From Stutzerimonas kirkiae (GTDB lineage Bacteria; Pseudomonadota; Gammaproteobacteria; Pseudomonadales; Pseudomonadaceae), in contig NZ_QJUO01000034.1 in assembly GCF_004327335.1 (NCBI RefSeq), positions 1 to 44,230 on the forward strand: a DNA stretch of 44,230 nt, read 5' to 3'. The notes under the pieces are model-generated. The model saw nothing but the letters and a program-made list of their open reading frames with translations. It did not search any database and was not told the DNA's origin. Positions 1-7,986 of this stretch are shown here, piece by piece. Every line of letters starts with the position of its first letter. Position 1 is the first letter of the stretch. The position numbers were made by a program, and so were the translations under genes.

Positions 1-1
1 C

Positions 2-106
2 GGTAAACAGATCATCTGCGCGGCGATGCGCAAGCTCCTGTGCATCGTTTATGGCGTGCTGAAATCCGGTGTGCCCTTTAACCCCGAATTGGCACTTGCT
101 CGGTGA
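2..106 (+). CDS. IS110-family transposase, C-terminal fragment (continues off the left edge)
   Basis: The frame is open from the first base of the window and stops with TGA at 104-106, giving the last 34 residues of a protein. The segment AAMRKLLCIVYGVLKSG followed by PFNPE is the characteristic tail of IS110/IS1111 transposases (DEDD-type recombinases with a C-terminal Transposase_20 region). The catalytic parts lie outside the window. The stop is only 15 bp from the stop codon of the fecR-like gene on the opposite strand, so the element end abuts or lies inside the end of that gene. IS110 elements lack obvious terminal inverted repeats and I cannot place the exact junction. The family call is good; the element name is unknown. 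Confidence 0.8.
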   Translation, partial: GKQIICAAMRKLLCIVYGVLKSGVPFNPELALAR

Positions 107-121
107 GGGCCAAGACGGTAT

Positions 122-1048
122 CTACGGTAGAGAACGTGCGTCGAGCACCAGCAGGTAATCCGTGTAGCGCTGGATCTTCAATGGAAATGCCTGTTCCAGG
201 GCGGCCAGGCCTTCGTCGAGGCGGTCGAGCTGGAAGGTGCCGCTGACCTTGAGGTCGCGTAATTTGTCGTCGCCGATCAACAGATAGCCGGGACGGTAGC
301 GCTGGAGCCGCGCCAGCACATCCGCCAGCGGGGCCATCTCGAATACCAGGCGCCCGTGTCGCCAGGCCAGCGCCTTGTCGGTGTCCACCTCGAGCTTGGC
401 GCCAAGGGCGCCGCCCAGCCAGGCGACCTGCTCACCCGCGACCAGCGTGGCCCTATCGGCAGCCCCCTTCACCGCTACACGACCCTGGGCGACAGTGACT
501 TCGATCGCATCGCCCAGGCGACCAACGGCATAGACAGTGCCCAGCGCCGTGGCGCTCACTTCACCCGCCAGGACACGAAAGGGCCGGCTCGGGTCATGGG
601 CGACCTCGAACAGGGCGACGCCCTTGCGCAAGGTGATGACGCGGCCATCGGCGGAGAACGCCACATCCACCGCCGAGCCGGCATCGAGCAGTATCCTCGA
701 ACCATCCTCCAGCTCGATGCGCCGCTGCTCGCCCTGGGCGGTGCGGTAGTCGGCATCCCAGGCGGCATGCCGCGCCAGCCCCAGGCCGACAGCGAGTACC
801 AGTACGGCAGCGGTAGCCCAGCGCCATATCGGCCGGGCCCGCCGCCGCGTCTCGGGCAACGCAACATGCGCACTGAGCTGCCAGAGCCGGCGCGCGGCGA
901 CGAAGGCCTGCCGGTGCTCGGGGTGCTCCTCGCACCAGGCCCGCGCCGCTTCGACATCGCCGGGCTGTACGTTATCCGAGGTCAGGCGCACCACCCAACG
1001 CTGGGCGATGTGCTCGATCTGCTCTTGGCGGTCTTCGGGGCTCGACAT
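122..1048 (-). CDS. FecR-family anti-sigma/signal-transducing membrane protein
   Basis: FecR proteins span the inner membrane and relay the occupancy of a TonB-dependent receptor to a cognate ECF sigma factor. Reading from the ATG at 1048 the product is 308 aa: an N-terminal cytoplasmic DUF4880 helical region (about 10-58, with RWVVRL and a WCEEHPEHRQAF stretch), a single membrane segment (about 76-92), the FecR domain (from about 100, including EDGSRILLDAGSAVDV), and a C-terminal secretin/STN-like DUF4974 module (about 230-300). I chose 1048 because it lies just after the sigma stop; an in-frame ATG at 1069 would overlap the sigma gene and is possible. Downstream, where the receptor gene is normally found, there is an IS110 transposase end instead. 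The final residues (ARSLP) could be partly element-derived. Confidence 0.85.
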   Translation of the reverse strand: MSSPEDRQEQIEHIAQRWVVRLTSDNVQPGDVEAARAWCEEHPEHRQAFVAARRLWQLSAHVALPETRRRARPIWRWATAAVLVLAVGLGLARHAAWDADYRTAQGEQRRIELEDGSRILLDAGSAVDVAFSADGRVITLRKGVALFEVAHDPSRPFRVLAGEVSATALGTVYAVGRLGDAIEVTVAQGRVAVKGAADRATLVAGEQVAWLGGALGAKLEVDTDKALAWRHGRLVFEMAPLADVLARLQRYRPGYLLIGDDKLRDLKVSGTFQLDRLDEGLAALEQAFPLKIQRYTDYLLVLDARSLP

Positions 1049-1053
1049 GGGCG

Positions 1054-1560
1054 TCAACGCTGCAGGCATCGGCGTAGAAAGTCCAGCGCGCCGGCCAGGT
1101 GCTTTTCCACGGTACTCAGGGAAACCCCCAGCTCGCGGGCGACATCCTTGTAGGCCATGCCTTGCAGACGGCATTTCATGAAGATGCTGCGCCCCGGCTC
1201 ACCCATGCGCTGCACGGCTTCGCTGAGCACCCGCAGGTCTTCGTCGGCGGCGACCAGGTCGATCAGTTGCGGGCTTTCCCCGGTGACTTCGTAAAGGTAG
1301 GCCAGCCCCTGGTCGTGGCGCTCGCGGGAGTCACGGATACGCACATGATCGATGGCCAGGTTGCGGCCAATGCGGAAGATCAGGGCCCGCAGGTTTTCCA
1401 CCGGTTCGCGCGGTGGCTGGCGGAGCAGACGCAGGTAGGTTTCCTGGCTCAGGTCGGCAGCGGTTTCCATGCTCTTCAGTCGCCGATAGAGGAATACACG
1501 CAGCTCGCGTGCATGGGCCTTGAAAGCCTGCTCCAGTTCCTCGGTGGTCATGTTCGACAT
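1054..1560 (-). CDS. FecI-like ECF RNA polymerase sigma factor
   Basis: This 168-aa protein has sigma region 2 (about 10-75, with ADLSQETYLRLLR and LIFRIGRNLAIDHVR) and region 4 (about 110-165, with MAYKDVARELGVSLSTVEKHL as helix-turn-helix). It belongs to the FecI/PvdS-type iron-starvation ECF sigma factors that redirect RNA polymerase to a receptor gene after a FecR signal. Start: ATG 1560 was preferred; in-frame alternatives are ATG 1575 and ATG 1551. The TGA at 1054-1056 is followed after 5 bp by the FecR-like start, so the pair is one transcription unit. A clear Fur box was not found upstream; GATAAGCATTAAC at 1602-1614 is only a weak half-match. The partner receptor is not in the window. 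Confidence 0.88.
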   Translation of the reverse strand: MSNMTTEELEQAFKAHARELRVFLYRRLKSMETAADLSQETYLRLLRQPPREPVENLRALIFRIGRNLAIDHVRIRDSRERHDQGLAYLYEVTGESPQLIDLVAADEDLRVLSEAVQRMGEPGRSIFMKCRLQGMAYKDVARELGVSLSTVEKHLAGALDFLRRCLQR

Positions 1561-1956
1561 GGCAACTACCGCCATTGCGCTGCGCAGCGGCGGACTCTAG
1601 CGATAAGCATTAACAGACGCAAGTCATTCGGATACAGCGACCAGGGCGATCGCGCTATGTCGTTATTCACCGGCAAGGTGCTTCGATAAAAGCGCTGGAG
1701 GCTGGAAAGCTGGACGAAAAGCACCGCCTGAGCCATTTCGTCCAGCCAAGCCTCCAGCGCTGTTTTCGGCTGTTTGCCGTGCATGGCGCGACCGCCCTGA
1801 TACAGCCGCGAGGCCGGCGCCGCCAGCGAAGCGACGAACAGCCCATGAATCGCGACTGCTACAACCGATCCTCACTTATATTATGTACCGTCAGGCTTCA
1901 GACCCTGCCCACGCCGCCGATGACCATTCGATAATCACTCATCCAGAGAAGCGACC
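1561..1956. other. Divergent intergenic region, sigma gene / chemoreceptor, with a long hairpin
   Basis: About 400 bp without a convincing gene. It must hold the promoters for the leftward sigma-fecR unit and the rightward chemoreceptor. The main structure is the hairpin at 1692-1760 (separate entry). A 72-codon frame exists on the minus strand but has no recognisable domain and mostly reflects the hairpin arms. Confidence 0.6.
1692..1760. repeat. Two-stage hairpin with 11-bp plus 11-bp perfect arms
   Basis: GCGCTGGAGGC (1692-1702) pairs with GCCTCCAGCGC (1750-1760), and GCTGGACGAAA (1709-1719) pairs with TTTCGTCCAGC (1736-1746). The arms are separated by a 6/3-nt asymmetric internal loop and a 16-nt apical loop. 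No U-tract follows on either strand that would make it a classical terminator, and it is not at a gene end. It may be a repetitive palindromic element or a structured leader. Confidence 0.7.
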
Positions 1957-3273
1957 ATGCTGTTCAATCGCCATAAAGCAGAAAACGATCGCCTCAAGCA
2001 GTCCCTCTCACTCTATACGGAGGCGATACACCGCCTGGACGATGAGCAGATCTCCGCCCACTTCGATGCCACCGGGCGCTTCCTTCGTGTCGGTCCGATC
2101 TTCCGGCAGGAGCTGCAGTACGAACAGGCCGATGTGCAGGGCCGCCATCTGAACGAGTTCGTACCGAAGCATGTGCTCAACGACCCGCATCACCAGCGCA
2201 TCGACGATGCGTTGAAAAAGGGCCAGAGCTTCAGCGGTGCCCTGCGCCTGCTGCGCAAGGACGGCCACGAGGCCTGGCTGCGCGTGGTCATCGTGCCCGT
2301 GCACAACACCGACGGCAGCGTGGAATCCTTCTACCTGTACGGCAACAACGTGACCCGCACCATCGTGGCCTCGCTGGAAAACGAGAACATGATGAAGGCC
2401 CTGCTGCGCTCGACAGCCGTCATCGAATTCTCCATGGAAGGCAACGTACTCACCGCCAACCAGCGCTTCCTCGAAGCCATGGGCTATCGCCTCGACCAGA
2501 TCAAGGGCAAGCACCACAGCCTGTTCTGCTCCAGGGAGGAAACCGAATCCCCGGCCTACAAGGAGTTCTGGGCCCAGTTGCGGGCCGGGAATTTCTTCAG
2601 CGACCGCTTCCGCCGCATCGACAGCCAGGGGCGCGATGTCTGGCTGGAGGCGTCCTACAATCCAGTCTCGGATGTCTATGGCAAGCTCTACAAGATCGTC
2701 AAGTTCGCCACCGTGATCACCGAGCAGGTGAACCGCGAGCACTCCGTGGGCGAAGCGGCCCGGATCGCCTACAGCACGTCGCAGGACACCGACCACCACT
2801 CGCAGCAGGGCACGCGGATCGTCGAACAGACATTACAAGTGGTACGCCAGTTGACCGAGCAGATGCAGCAGGCCTGCGACTCCATCGAAGCGCTCGACCA
2901 GCAGGGCCAGCTCATCGCCAGCATCATCAAGACCATTGGCGATATCGCCGGGCAGACCAACCTGCTGGCGCTCAATGCCGCCATCGAGGCGGCCCGCGCC
3001 GGCGACCAGGGACGCGGCTTCGCCGTCGTCGCCGATGAAGTCCGGCAACTCGCCTCGCGCACGACCCTGGCCGCCCAGGACATCATCGAAGTCATCAAGC
3101 AGAACCAGAACCTCACCGCCAACGCCGTTTCGACCATCAACCAGGGCAAGGTGCAGGTCGAACAGGCACTGTCGCTTTCCACCGAGGCAGGCGCGGTCAT
3201 CGGCCAGATACAGGAAGGCGCGAAATCGGTGGTGGAGGCGGTCAGCCGCTTCGCCAACGAATACTCGTCCTGA
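1957..3273 (+). CDS. Soluble PAS-PAS methyl-accepting chemotaxis-type protein (BdlA-like)
   Basis: A 438-aa chemoreceptor with no membrane segment and no HAMP domain, so probably cytoplasmic. It has two PAS domains (about 25-130 and 145-255; the second contains WLEASYNP and KIVKFA) followed by a short MCP signalling domain. The conserved hairpin tip that binds CheA/CheW lies at about 328-366 ([20 protein letters not shown], then [15 protein letters not shown]). The size and layout match BdlA of P. aeruginosa, a PAS-PAS-MCP protein needed for biofilm dispersal, and Aer2-type soluble receptors less well. A ligand (heme, FAD or none) cannot be read from sequence. The next gene encodes a c-di-GMP enzyme sharing the second PAS type, which supports a dispersal or c-di-GMP role over plain chemotaxis. 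Start: ATG 1957 follows AGAGAAG. Confidence 0.88.
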   Translation: MLFNRHKAENDRLKQSLSLYTEAIHRLDDEQISAHFDATGRFLRVGPIFRQELQYEQADVQGRHLNEFVPKHVLNDPHHQRIDDALKKGQSFSGALRLLRKDGHEAWLRVVIVPVHNTDGSVESFYLYGNNVTRTIVASLENENMMKALLRSTAVIEFSMEGNVLTANQRFLEAMGYRLDQIKGKHHSLFCSREETESPAYKEFWAQLRAGNFFSDRFRRIDSQGRDVWLEASYNPVSDVYGKLYKIVKFATVITEQVNREHSVGEAARIAYSTSQDTDHHSQQGTRIVEQTLQVVRQLTEQMQQACDSIEALDQQGQLIASIIKTIGDIAGQTNLLALNAAIEAARAGDQGRGFAVVADEVRQLASRTTLAAQDIIEVIKQNQNLTANAVSTINQGKVQVEQALSLSTEAGAVIGQIQEGAKSVVEAVSRFANEYSS

Positions 3274-3728
3274 AGTGCGGCACAATGTTGCAAGGCGCTA
3301 CCTTGACGGCCCTCCGGGCGCTCCTAATAATGCCAACGGTTCGCCTTCAACGTTCCGACGCGGCTGGCGTGATACGACACCCAGGCCGCCCCGAGCGGTT
3401 GCCATCCCCCCAGGAAGCTGTTCACGATCTTGCGAGCCAGGTCCTGCAAGGCGCAACGACCAACGGGAGTAACAGCCAGAGGCTGGCCCTGAGGATGAGC
3501 GTTGCGAATCAAGCGGACTTTACAAGTGGTGAATGAGCATGACTCGCTCCGCTCACCCCTTCGGGGCCGCACTGAAGCGCATTAGCCGCAAGCGGCTTGC
3601 CGGGCCTGTTTCTGACGTGGCAGGGCCGACGCGCAGCAGATCGTGAACAGGTCCCAATGGCGCAATATTTGCCTCGCATCGGCACTGGCGGCCTGTTCGT
3701 CGTGCGCACAAGAACAGGAAGCTCAAGC
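3274..3728. other. 455-bp intergenic region with a 12-bp inverted repeat; no supported gene
   Basis: Between two genes of related function there is an unusually long gap. CTGTTCACGATC at 3418-3429 is repeated as its exact reverse complement at 3639-3650, about 210 bp apart. A short CCCC-TTC-GGGG hairpin lies at 3556-3566, and AGGAAG occurs near both 12-mers (3411-3416 and 3717-3722). An 82-codon minus-strand frame (3324-3572) looks superficially protein-like but has no domain I can name. The stretch could be an interspersed repeat, a decayed insertion or a regulatory RNA region. Confidence 0.5.
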
Positions 3729-6296
3729 ATGTCCGTTGCAGCACCCCGCGAAGCCCAGCAACAAGCACTGCTCACGGCCCTCGACCGCTCCATGGCCATC
3801 ATCGAGTTCGCGCCCGATGGCCAGGTGTTGCGCGCCAACCGCAACTATCTCGATATCTTCGGTTACAGCGAGGAACAGATACTGCAACGAAGCCATGGCA
3901 GCTTCTGTGTCGAAAGCCATGCCCGCTCCGAGGATTACCGTATCTTCTGGGACACCCTGCTGAGCGGCCGCTTCTCCACCGGCCTCTACCAGCGGGTCGC
4001 CGCCGATGGCCACTGCGTCTGGCTCGAGGCCAGCTATAACCCGATCCACGACAGCACCGGCGCCCTGCTCAAGATCGTCAAGTTCGCCAGCGACGTCACC
4101 GCCCGTATCGAGCATGAACGGCAGCAGCGGGAATATATCCAGCGCCTGGCGCTGAGTGCGGACAAGGCCTCCAACACCCTGATCATGACCGACCGGCATG
4201 GCGCGGTGGTCTACGCCAACCAGGCCCTCACGCAGTTGTTCGGCTTCCAGCCGGGCGAATTGCTCGGGCAGCCCATGGAACAGGTGTTCAACCTGCCCCA
4301 TGCCGGCAGCGATGTATTCGAACGGATTCACAGTTGCCTGCTGGAAGGCCGGAGTTATCACAGCGAAGAGATGATCATCGGCAAGTTCAACCAGCCCCTG
4401 TGGTGCTCGCTCAGCGCCAGCCCGGTCCTCGACGAACAGAACCAACTGAACCACTGCATCATCGCACTGACCGACATCACCACGTCCAGGATGCGCGAAA
4501 TGCTGCAGCACAAGGTGCTGGAAGCCATGGCCCGCGAAGCCTCGCTGACCGACGTGATGCTGCTGATCTGCCGTGAGGTGGAGCGTATCGCGCCCGAAGT
4601 CATCGCCTCGATCCTGCAGGTCGACGAGCAGGATTGCCTGCGGCCACTGGCCTCTCCCAGCCTGCCTGAAAGCTACGCCCAGGCCCTCGATGGACTGCCC
4701 ATCGGCCCCTGTGTCGGCTCCTGCGGCACCGCCGCCTTCCGCAACGCGCCGGTGCTGGTGCGCGATATCGCCACCGACCCGCTCTGGAGCGAATACAAGG
4801 CCCTGGCCCTGCCACTGGGGCTGCGCGCCTGCTGGTCGACCCCCATCCCCGGCGGCGACGGCAAGGCCATCGGTACTTTCGCCTTCTACTACCGGGAAAG
4901 CCGCGGCCCGGACGACTTCCACAAGCGCCTGGTGGAAATGAGCACCCACCTGTGCAGCCTGGCCCTCGAACGCGAAAGCGCCCGCCTGCGCATCCGCCAG
5001 TTGGCGTTCTACGACAGCCTGACCGGCCTGCCCAATCGCAGCCTGCTGCTGGCGCAGGCCGAGCAGGCCATCGCCAACGCCAAACGCCAGGGCGAGAATC
5101 TGATGGTGTTGTTCATCGACCTGGACCGCTTCAAGCAGGTCAACGACTCGCTCGGCCACCCCGCCGGCGACGAATTGCTCGGCATCATTGCCCAACGCCT
5201 GCGGGAGCAGATGCGCGGCGGGGATATCGTCGGGCGGTTGTCCGGGGACGAATTCGTCGTGCTGCTCAACCCCTGCACCACCGAACAGGCGACCAATACC
5301 ATCGAGCGGCTGCAGGAACTGCTTTCGCAACCCTGCCGGGTCGCCGGAGTGACCCTGACCCCTTCGGCCAGCATCGGTATCAGCCAGTACCCGGAAAACG
5401 GCCACGACATGGAAACCCTGCTGCATCGCGCCGACCTGGCCATGTACCAGGCCAAGGCCAACGGCCGCAGCCATTTCAGCTTCTTCAGCGATGAAATGAA
5501 CCAGTTGGCCCAGGAACGCCTGGCGCTCGAGACCGCCCTGCGCGAGGCCCTGCAACAACGTACCCTGACGCTGCATTACCAGCCACAGATCAACCTCGAG
5601 AGTGGGCGCCTGCACGGTATCGAGGCACTGGCGCGCTGGCATCACCCGACCTTCGGCAACGTCTCGCCGATGCGCTTCATCCCCCTGGCCGAAGAGTGCG
5701 GGCTGATCGGCCAACTCGGCCAGTGGGCGCTGGAAGAAAGCTGCCGCCAGCTCGCCGCCTGGCGCCGGGCCGGGCTCGATGTGCCAGCCATCTCGGTCAA
5801 CCTGTCGCCGACCAACTTCCATAACCTGGAACTGACCCGTTACATCAACGACACCCTGAGCGAACATGCGCTGGCGCCCAGGGACCTGACCCTGGAAATC
5901 ACCGAAAGCGTCCTGCTGGATACCAACCCCAGCACCTTGCGTACCCTCAACGAAGTGCACGCCCAGGGTATCGGGCTGTCCATGGACGACTTCGGCACCG
6001 GCTACTCCAGCCTGGGCTACCTGCGCCGCCTGCCGCTCGACGAGTTGAAGCTGGACAAGATATTCGTCCACGACATGGAACATGACGAAACGGCCCTCGC
6101 CCTGACCCACGCCGTCATCCGTATAGGCGAAAGCCTGAAAATGACCGTGGTCGCCGAAGGCGTGGAAACCCAGGCCCAGCGCGAGCTGCTGGAACAGCAG
6201 GGCTACAAGGTCGCCCAAGGCTACCTGTTCTCCCGCCCCCTGGCTCCCGAGCAGATGGAGGACTGGCTGCGGCGAACCGTGGATCAGAACACCTGA
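3729..6296 (+). CDS. PAS-PAS-GAF-GGDEF-EAL c-di-GMP turnover protein
   Basis: From ATG 3729 (AGGAAG at 3717-3722) the product is 855 aa, without membrane segments. Order: PAS 1 (about 15-125), PAS 2 (about 140-255), GAF (about 270-415), GGDEF (about 430-590), EAL (about 605-850). The GGDEF motif is SGDEF at 505-509, so cyclase activity may be reduced, although an RxxD inhibitory site (RGGD) stands five residues upstream. The EAL domain looks active: EAL at 632-634, DDFGTGYSS from 753, LKLDK and VVAEGVE. I infer mainly c-di-GMP phosphodiesterase activity controlled by the sensory modules. PAS 1 closely resembles the second PAS of the preceding chemoreceptor (both have WLEASYNP and KIVKFA). The layout recalls E. 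coli DosP and the P. aeruginosa dispersal phosphodiesterases. An upstream in-frame start at 3597 lacks comparable support. Confidence 0.9.
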   Translation: MSVAAPREAQQQALLTALDRSMAIIEFAPDGQVLRANRNYLDIFGYSEEQILQRSHGSFCVESHARSEDYRIFWDTLLSGRFSTGLYQRVAADGHCVWLEASYNPIHDSTGALLKIVKFASDVTARIEHERQQREYIQRLALSADKASNTLIMTDRHGAVVYANQALTQLFGFQPGELLGQPMEQVFNLPHAGSDVFERIHSCLLEGRSYHSEEMIIGKFNQPLWCSLSASPVLDEQNQLNHCIIALTDITTSRMREMLQHKVLEAMAREASLTDVMLLICREVERIAPEVIASILQVDEQDCLRPLASPSLPESYAQALDGLPIGPCVGSCGTAAFRNAPVLVRDIATDPLWSEYKALALPLGLRACWSTPIPGGDGKAIGTFAFYYRESRGPDDFHKRLVEMSTHLCSLALERESARLRIRQLAFYDSLTGLPNRSLLLAQAEQAIANAKRQGENLMVLFIDLDRFKQVNDSLGHPAGDELLGIIAQRLREQMRGGDIVGRLSGDEFVVLLNPCTTEQATNTIERLQELLSQPCRVAGVTLTPSASIGISQYPENGHDMETLLHRADLAMYQAKANGRSHFSFFSDEMNQLAQERLALETALREALQQRTLTLHYQPQINLESGRLHGIEALARWHHPTFGNVSPMRFIPLAEECGLIGQLGQWALEESCRQLAAWRRAGLDVPAISVNLSPTNFHNLELTRYINDTLSEHALAPRDLTLEITESVLLDTNPSTLRTLNEVHAQGIGLSMDDFGTGYSSLGYLRRLPLDELKLDKIFVHDMEHDETALALTHAVIRIGESLKMTVVAEGVETQAQRELLEQQGYKVAQGYLFSRPLAPEQMEDWLRRTVDQNT

Positions 6297-6462
6297 ATGC
6301 CATGCTTCCAACGTCTTTGAAAAAGCGGCTTACGGGTAAGTCGCTTGAAGCTTGAAGAGAGTGTGCATGGCGTAGAGAAAATCCCCCCCGCTCATGACTT
6401 CCAGCTTGCGGCTGCTCCCGTGGCGATGACATTCGGTTAGACTGCGCGCCACTTCCCCGCCG

Positions 6463-7854
6463 ATGATGCCGCCCGTGTCCAGTCCCGCCTTTTCCAGCCT
6501 GCCCCTGTCCGCTGCCCTGCTGAGCAACCTGGAGTCACTCGGCTATACGCAGATGACGCCTATCCAGGCGCAATCCTTGCCGGTCATGCTCAAGGGCATG
6601 GACCTGATCGCCCAGGCCAAGACCGGCAGCGGCAAGACCGCGGCCTTTGCCATCGCGCTGCTGGAGCCGCTGAACCCGCGCTGGTTCGGCTGCCAGGCCC
6701 TGGTGCTCTGCCCGACCCGCGAACTGGCCGACCAGGTCGCCAAGGAAATTCGCCGGCTGGCCCGCGGCGCCGACAATATCAAGGTGCTGACCCTGTGCGG
6801 CGGCGTGTCCTTCGGGCCACAGGTCGCCTCGCTGGAACACGGCGCGCACATCATCGTCGGCACCCCGGGGCGGGTGCAGGAACATCTGCGCAAGGGCACG
6901 CTGAAGATCGACGGCCTGCGCAACCTGGTGCTGGACGAAGCCGACCGCATGCTCGACATGGGCTTCTACGACAGCATCACCGAGATCATCGACCAGGCCC
7001 CGGGCAAGCGGCAGACCCTGCTGTTCTCGGCCACCTACCCGGCGGCGATCAAGCAACTCGCCGCCCGCTTCATGCGCGACCCGCAGCAGGTACGCGCCGA
7101 AGCCCTGCACGACGACGCACAGATCGAGCAGCGCTTCTATGAAATCGCCCCCGAGCAGCGGCTGGAGGCGGTCGCCCGGCTGCTCGGCGCTTTCCGCCCG
7201 GAAAGCTGCGTTGCCTTCTGCTTCACCAAGCAGCAATGCCAGGAACTGGTCGAGAAACTCACTGGCCTGGGCATTTCGGCCATGGCGCTCAATGGCGACC
7301 TGGAACAGCGCGATCGCGACCAGGTACTGGCGATGTTCGCCAACCGCAGCCTGTCGGTACTGGTGGCCACCGACGTGGCCGCTCGCGGGCTGGATATCGA
7401 AGCGCTGGACATGGTGATCAACGTCGAACTGGCGCGGGATGCGGAAATCCATATCCACCGCGTTGGCCGCACCGGCCGCGCCGGGCACAAGGGGCTGGCC
7501 GTCAGCCTGGTGGCTCCGGCCGAGGCGCATCGCGCCCAGGCCATCGAAGCCCTGCAACAGGCACCACTCAACTGGCTGCCCCTGGGCAACCTCAAGCCAT
7601 TGGCCGGCGCGCCCCTGCAGCCGCCGATGGTGACGCTGTGCATCGCCGCCGGGCGCAAGGACAAGCTGCGCCCGGGCGATATCCTCGGCGCCCTGACCGG
7701 CGACGCCGGCATCGCCGGCACCCAGGTCGGCAAGATCGCCATCTTCGACTTCCAGGCCTATGTCGCCGTCGAGCGGGATGTCGCTCGCCAGGCGTTGCAG
7801 CGTCTCAACCAGGGCAGGATCAAGGGCCGCGCGCTGAAAGTGCGGATGCTCTGA
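6463..7854 (+). CDS. dbpA: ATP-dependent RNA helicase DbpA
   Basis: A 463-aa DEAD-box helicase with Q-motif (TPIQAQSLP), Walker A AKTGSGKT, PTRELA, DEAD box LDEADRMLDMGF, SAT, and the motif VI region HRVGRTGRAG. The C-terminal 75 residues (PMVTLCIAAGRKDKLRPGDI onward) are the DbpA RNA-binding domain, which recognises hairpin 92 of 23S rRNA. The protein works in assembly of the large ribosomal subunit in the cytoplasm. The length equals the family norm. Translation could begin at 6463 or the next ATG (6466). It is flanked by inversely oriented short repeats (CTTGAAGCTTGAAG near 6344, its complement near 7866) that may be part of intergenic repeats or terminators. Confidence 0.96.
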   Translation: MMPPVSSPAFSSLPLSAALLSNLESLGYTQMTPIQAQSLPVMLKGMDLIAQAKTGSGKTAAFAIALLEPLNPRWFGCQALVLCPTRELADQVAKEIRRLARGADNIKVLTLCGGVSFGPQVASLEHGAHIIVGTPGRVQEHLRKGTLKIDGLRNLVLDEADRMLDMGFYDSITEIIDQAPGKRQTLLFSATYPAAIKQLAARFMRDPQQVRAEALHDDAQIEQRFYEIAPEQRLEAVARLLGAFRPESCVAFCFTKQQCQELVEKLTGLGISAMALNGDLEQRDRDQVLAMFANRSLSVLVATDVAARGLDIEALDMVINVELARDAEIHIHRVGRTGRAGHKGLAVSLVAPAEAHRAQAIEALQQAPLNWLPLGNLKPLAGAPLQPPMVTLCIAAGRKDKLRPGDILGALTGDAGIAGTQVGKIAIFDFQAYVAVERDVARQALQRLNQGRIKGRALKVRML

Positions 7855-7986
7855 CGAGAGAAGCCGCTTCAAGCTTCAAAAACGTCGTCAAGAGCACACA
7901 TTTAGCAAGGTCTTCGCCCATAGACTTACGTCCAATGTGCCAGCCACGCCTGGCGGCTCAACATCGCCGGAAAAAGGAAGCGGACC

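Noticed and set aside
1602..1614. Fur box upstream of the first sigma gene
   Set aside because: GATAAGCATTAAC matches only half of the consensus; the right half is not present.
1566..1784. 72-codon minus-strand frame upstream of the sigma gene
   Set aside because: It runs through the hairpin arms and lacks a domain or convincing ribosome-binding site.
3723..6311. 862-codon open frame antisense to the GGDEF-EAL gene
   Set aside because: It is complementary to codons of a clear gene in high-GC DNA and has no domain; such frames are expected by composition.
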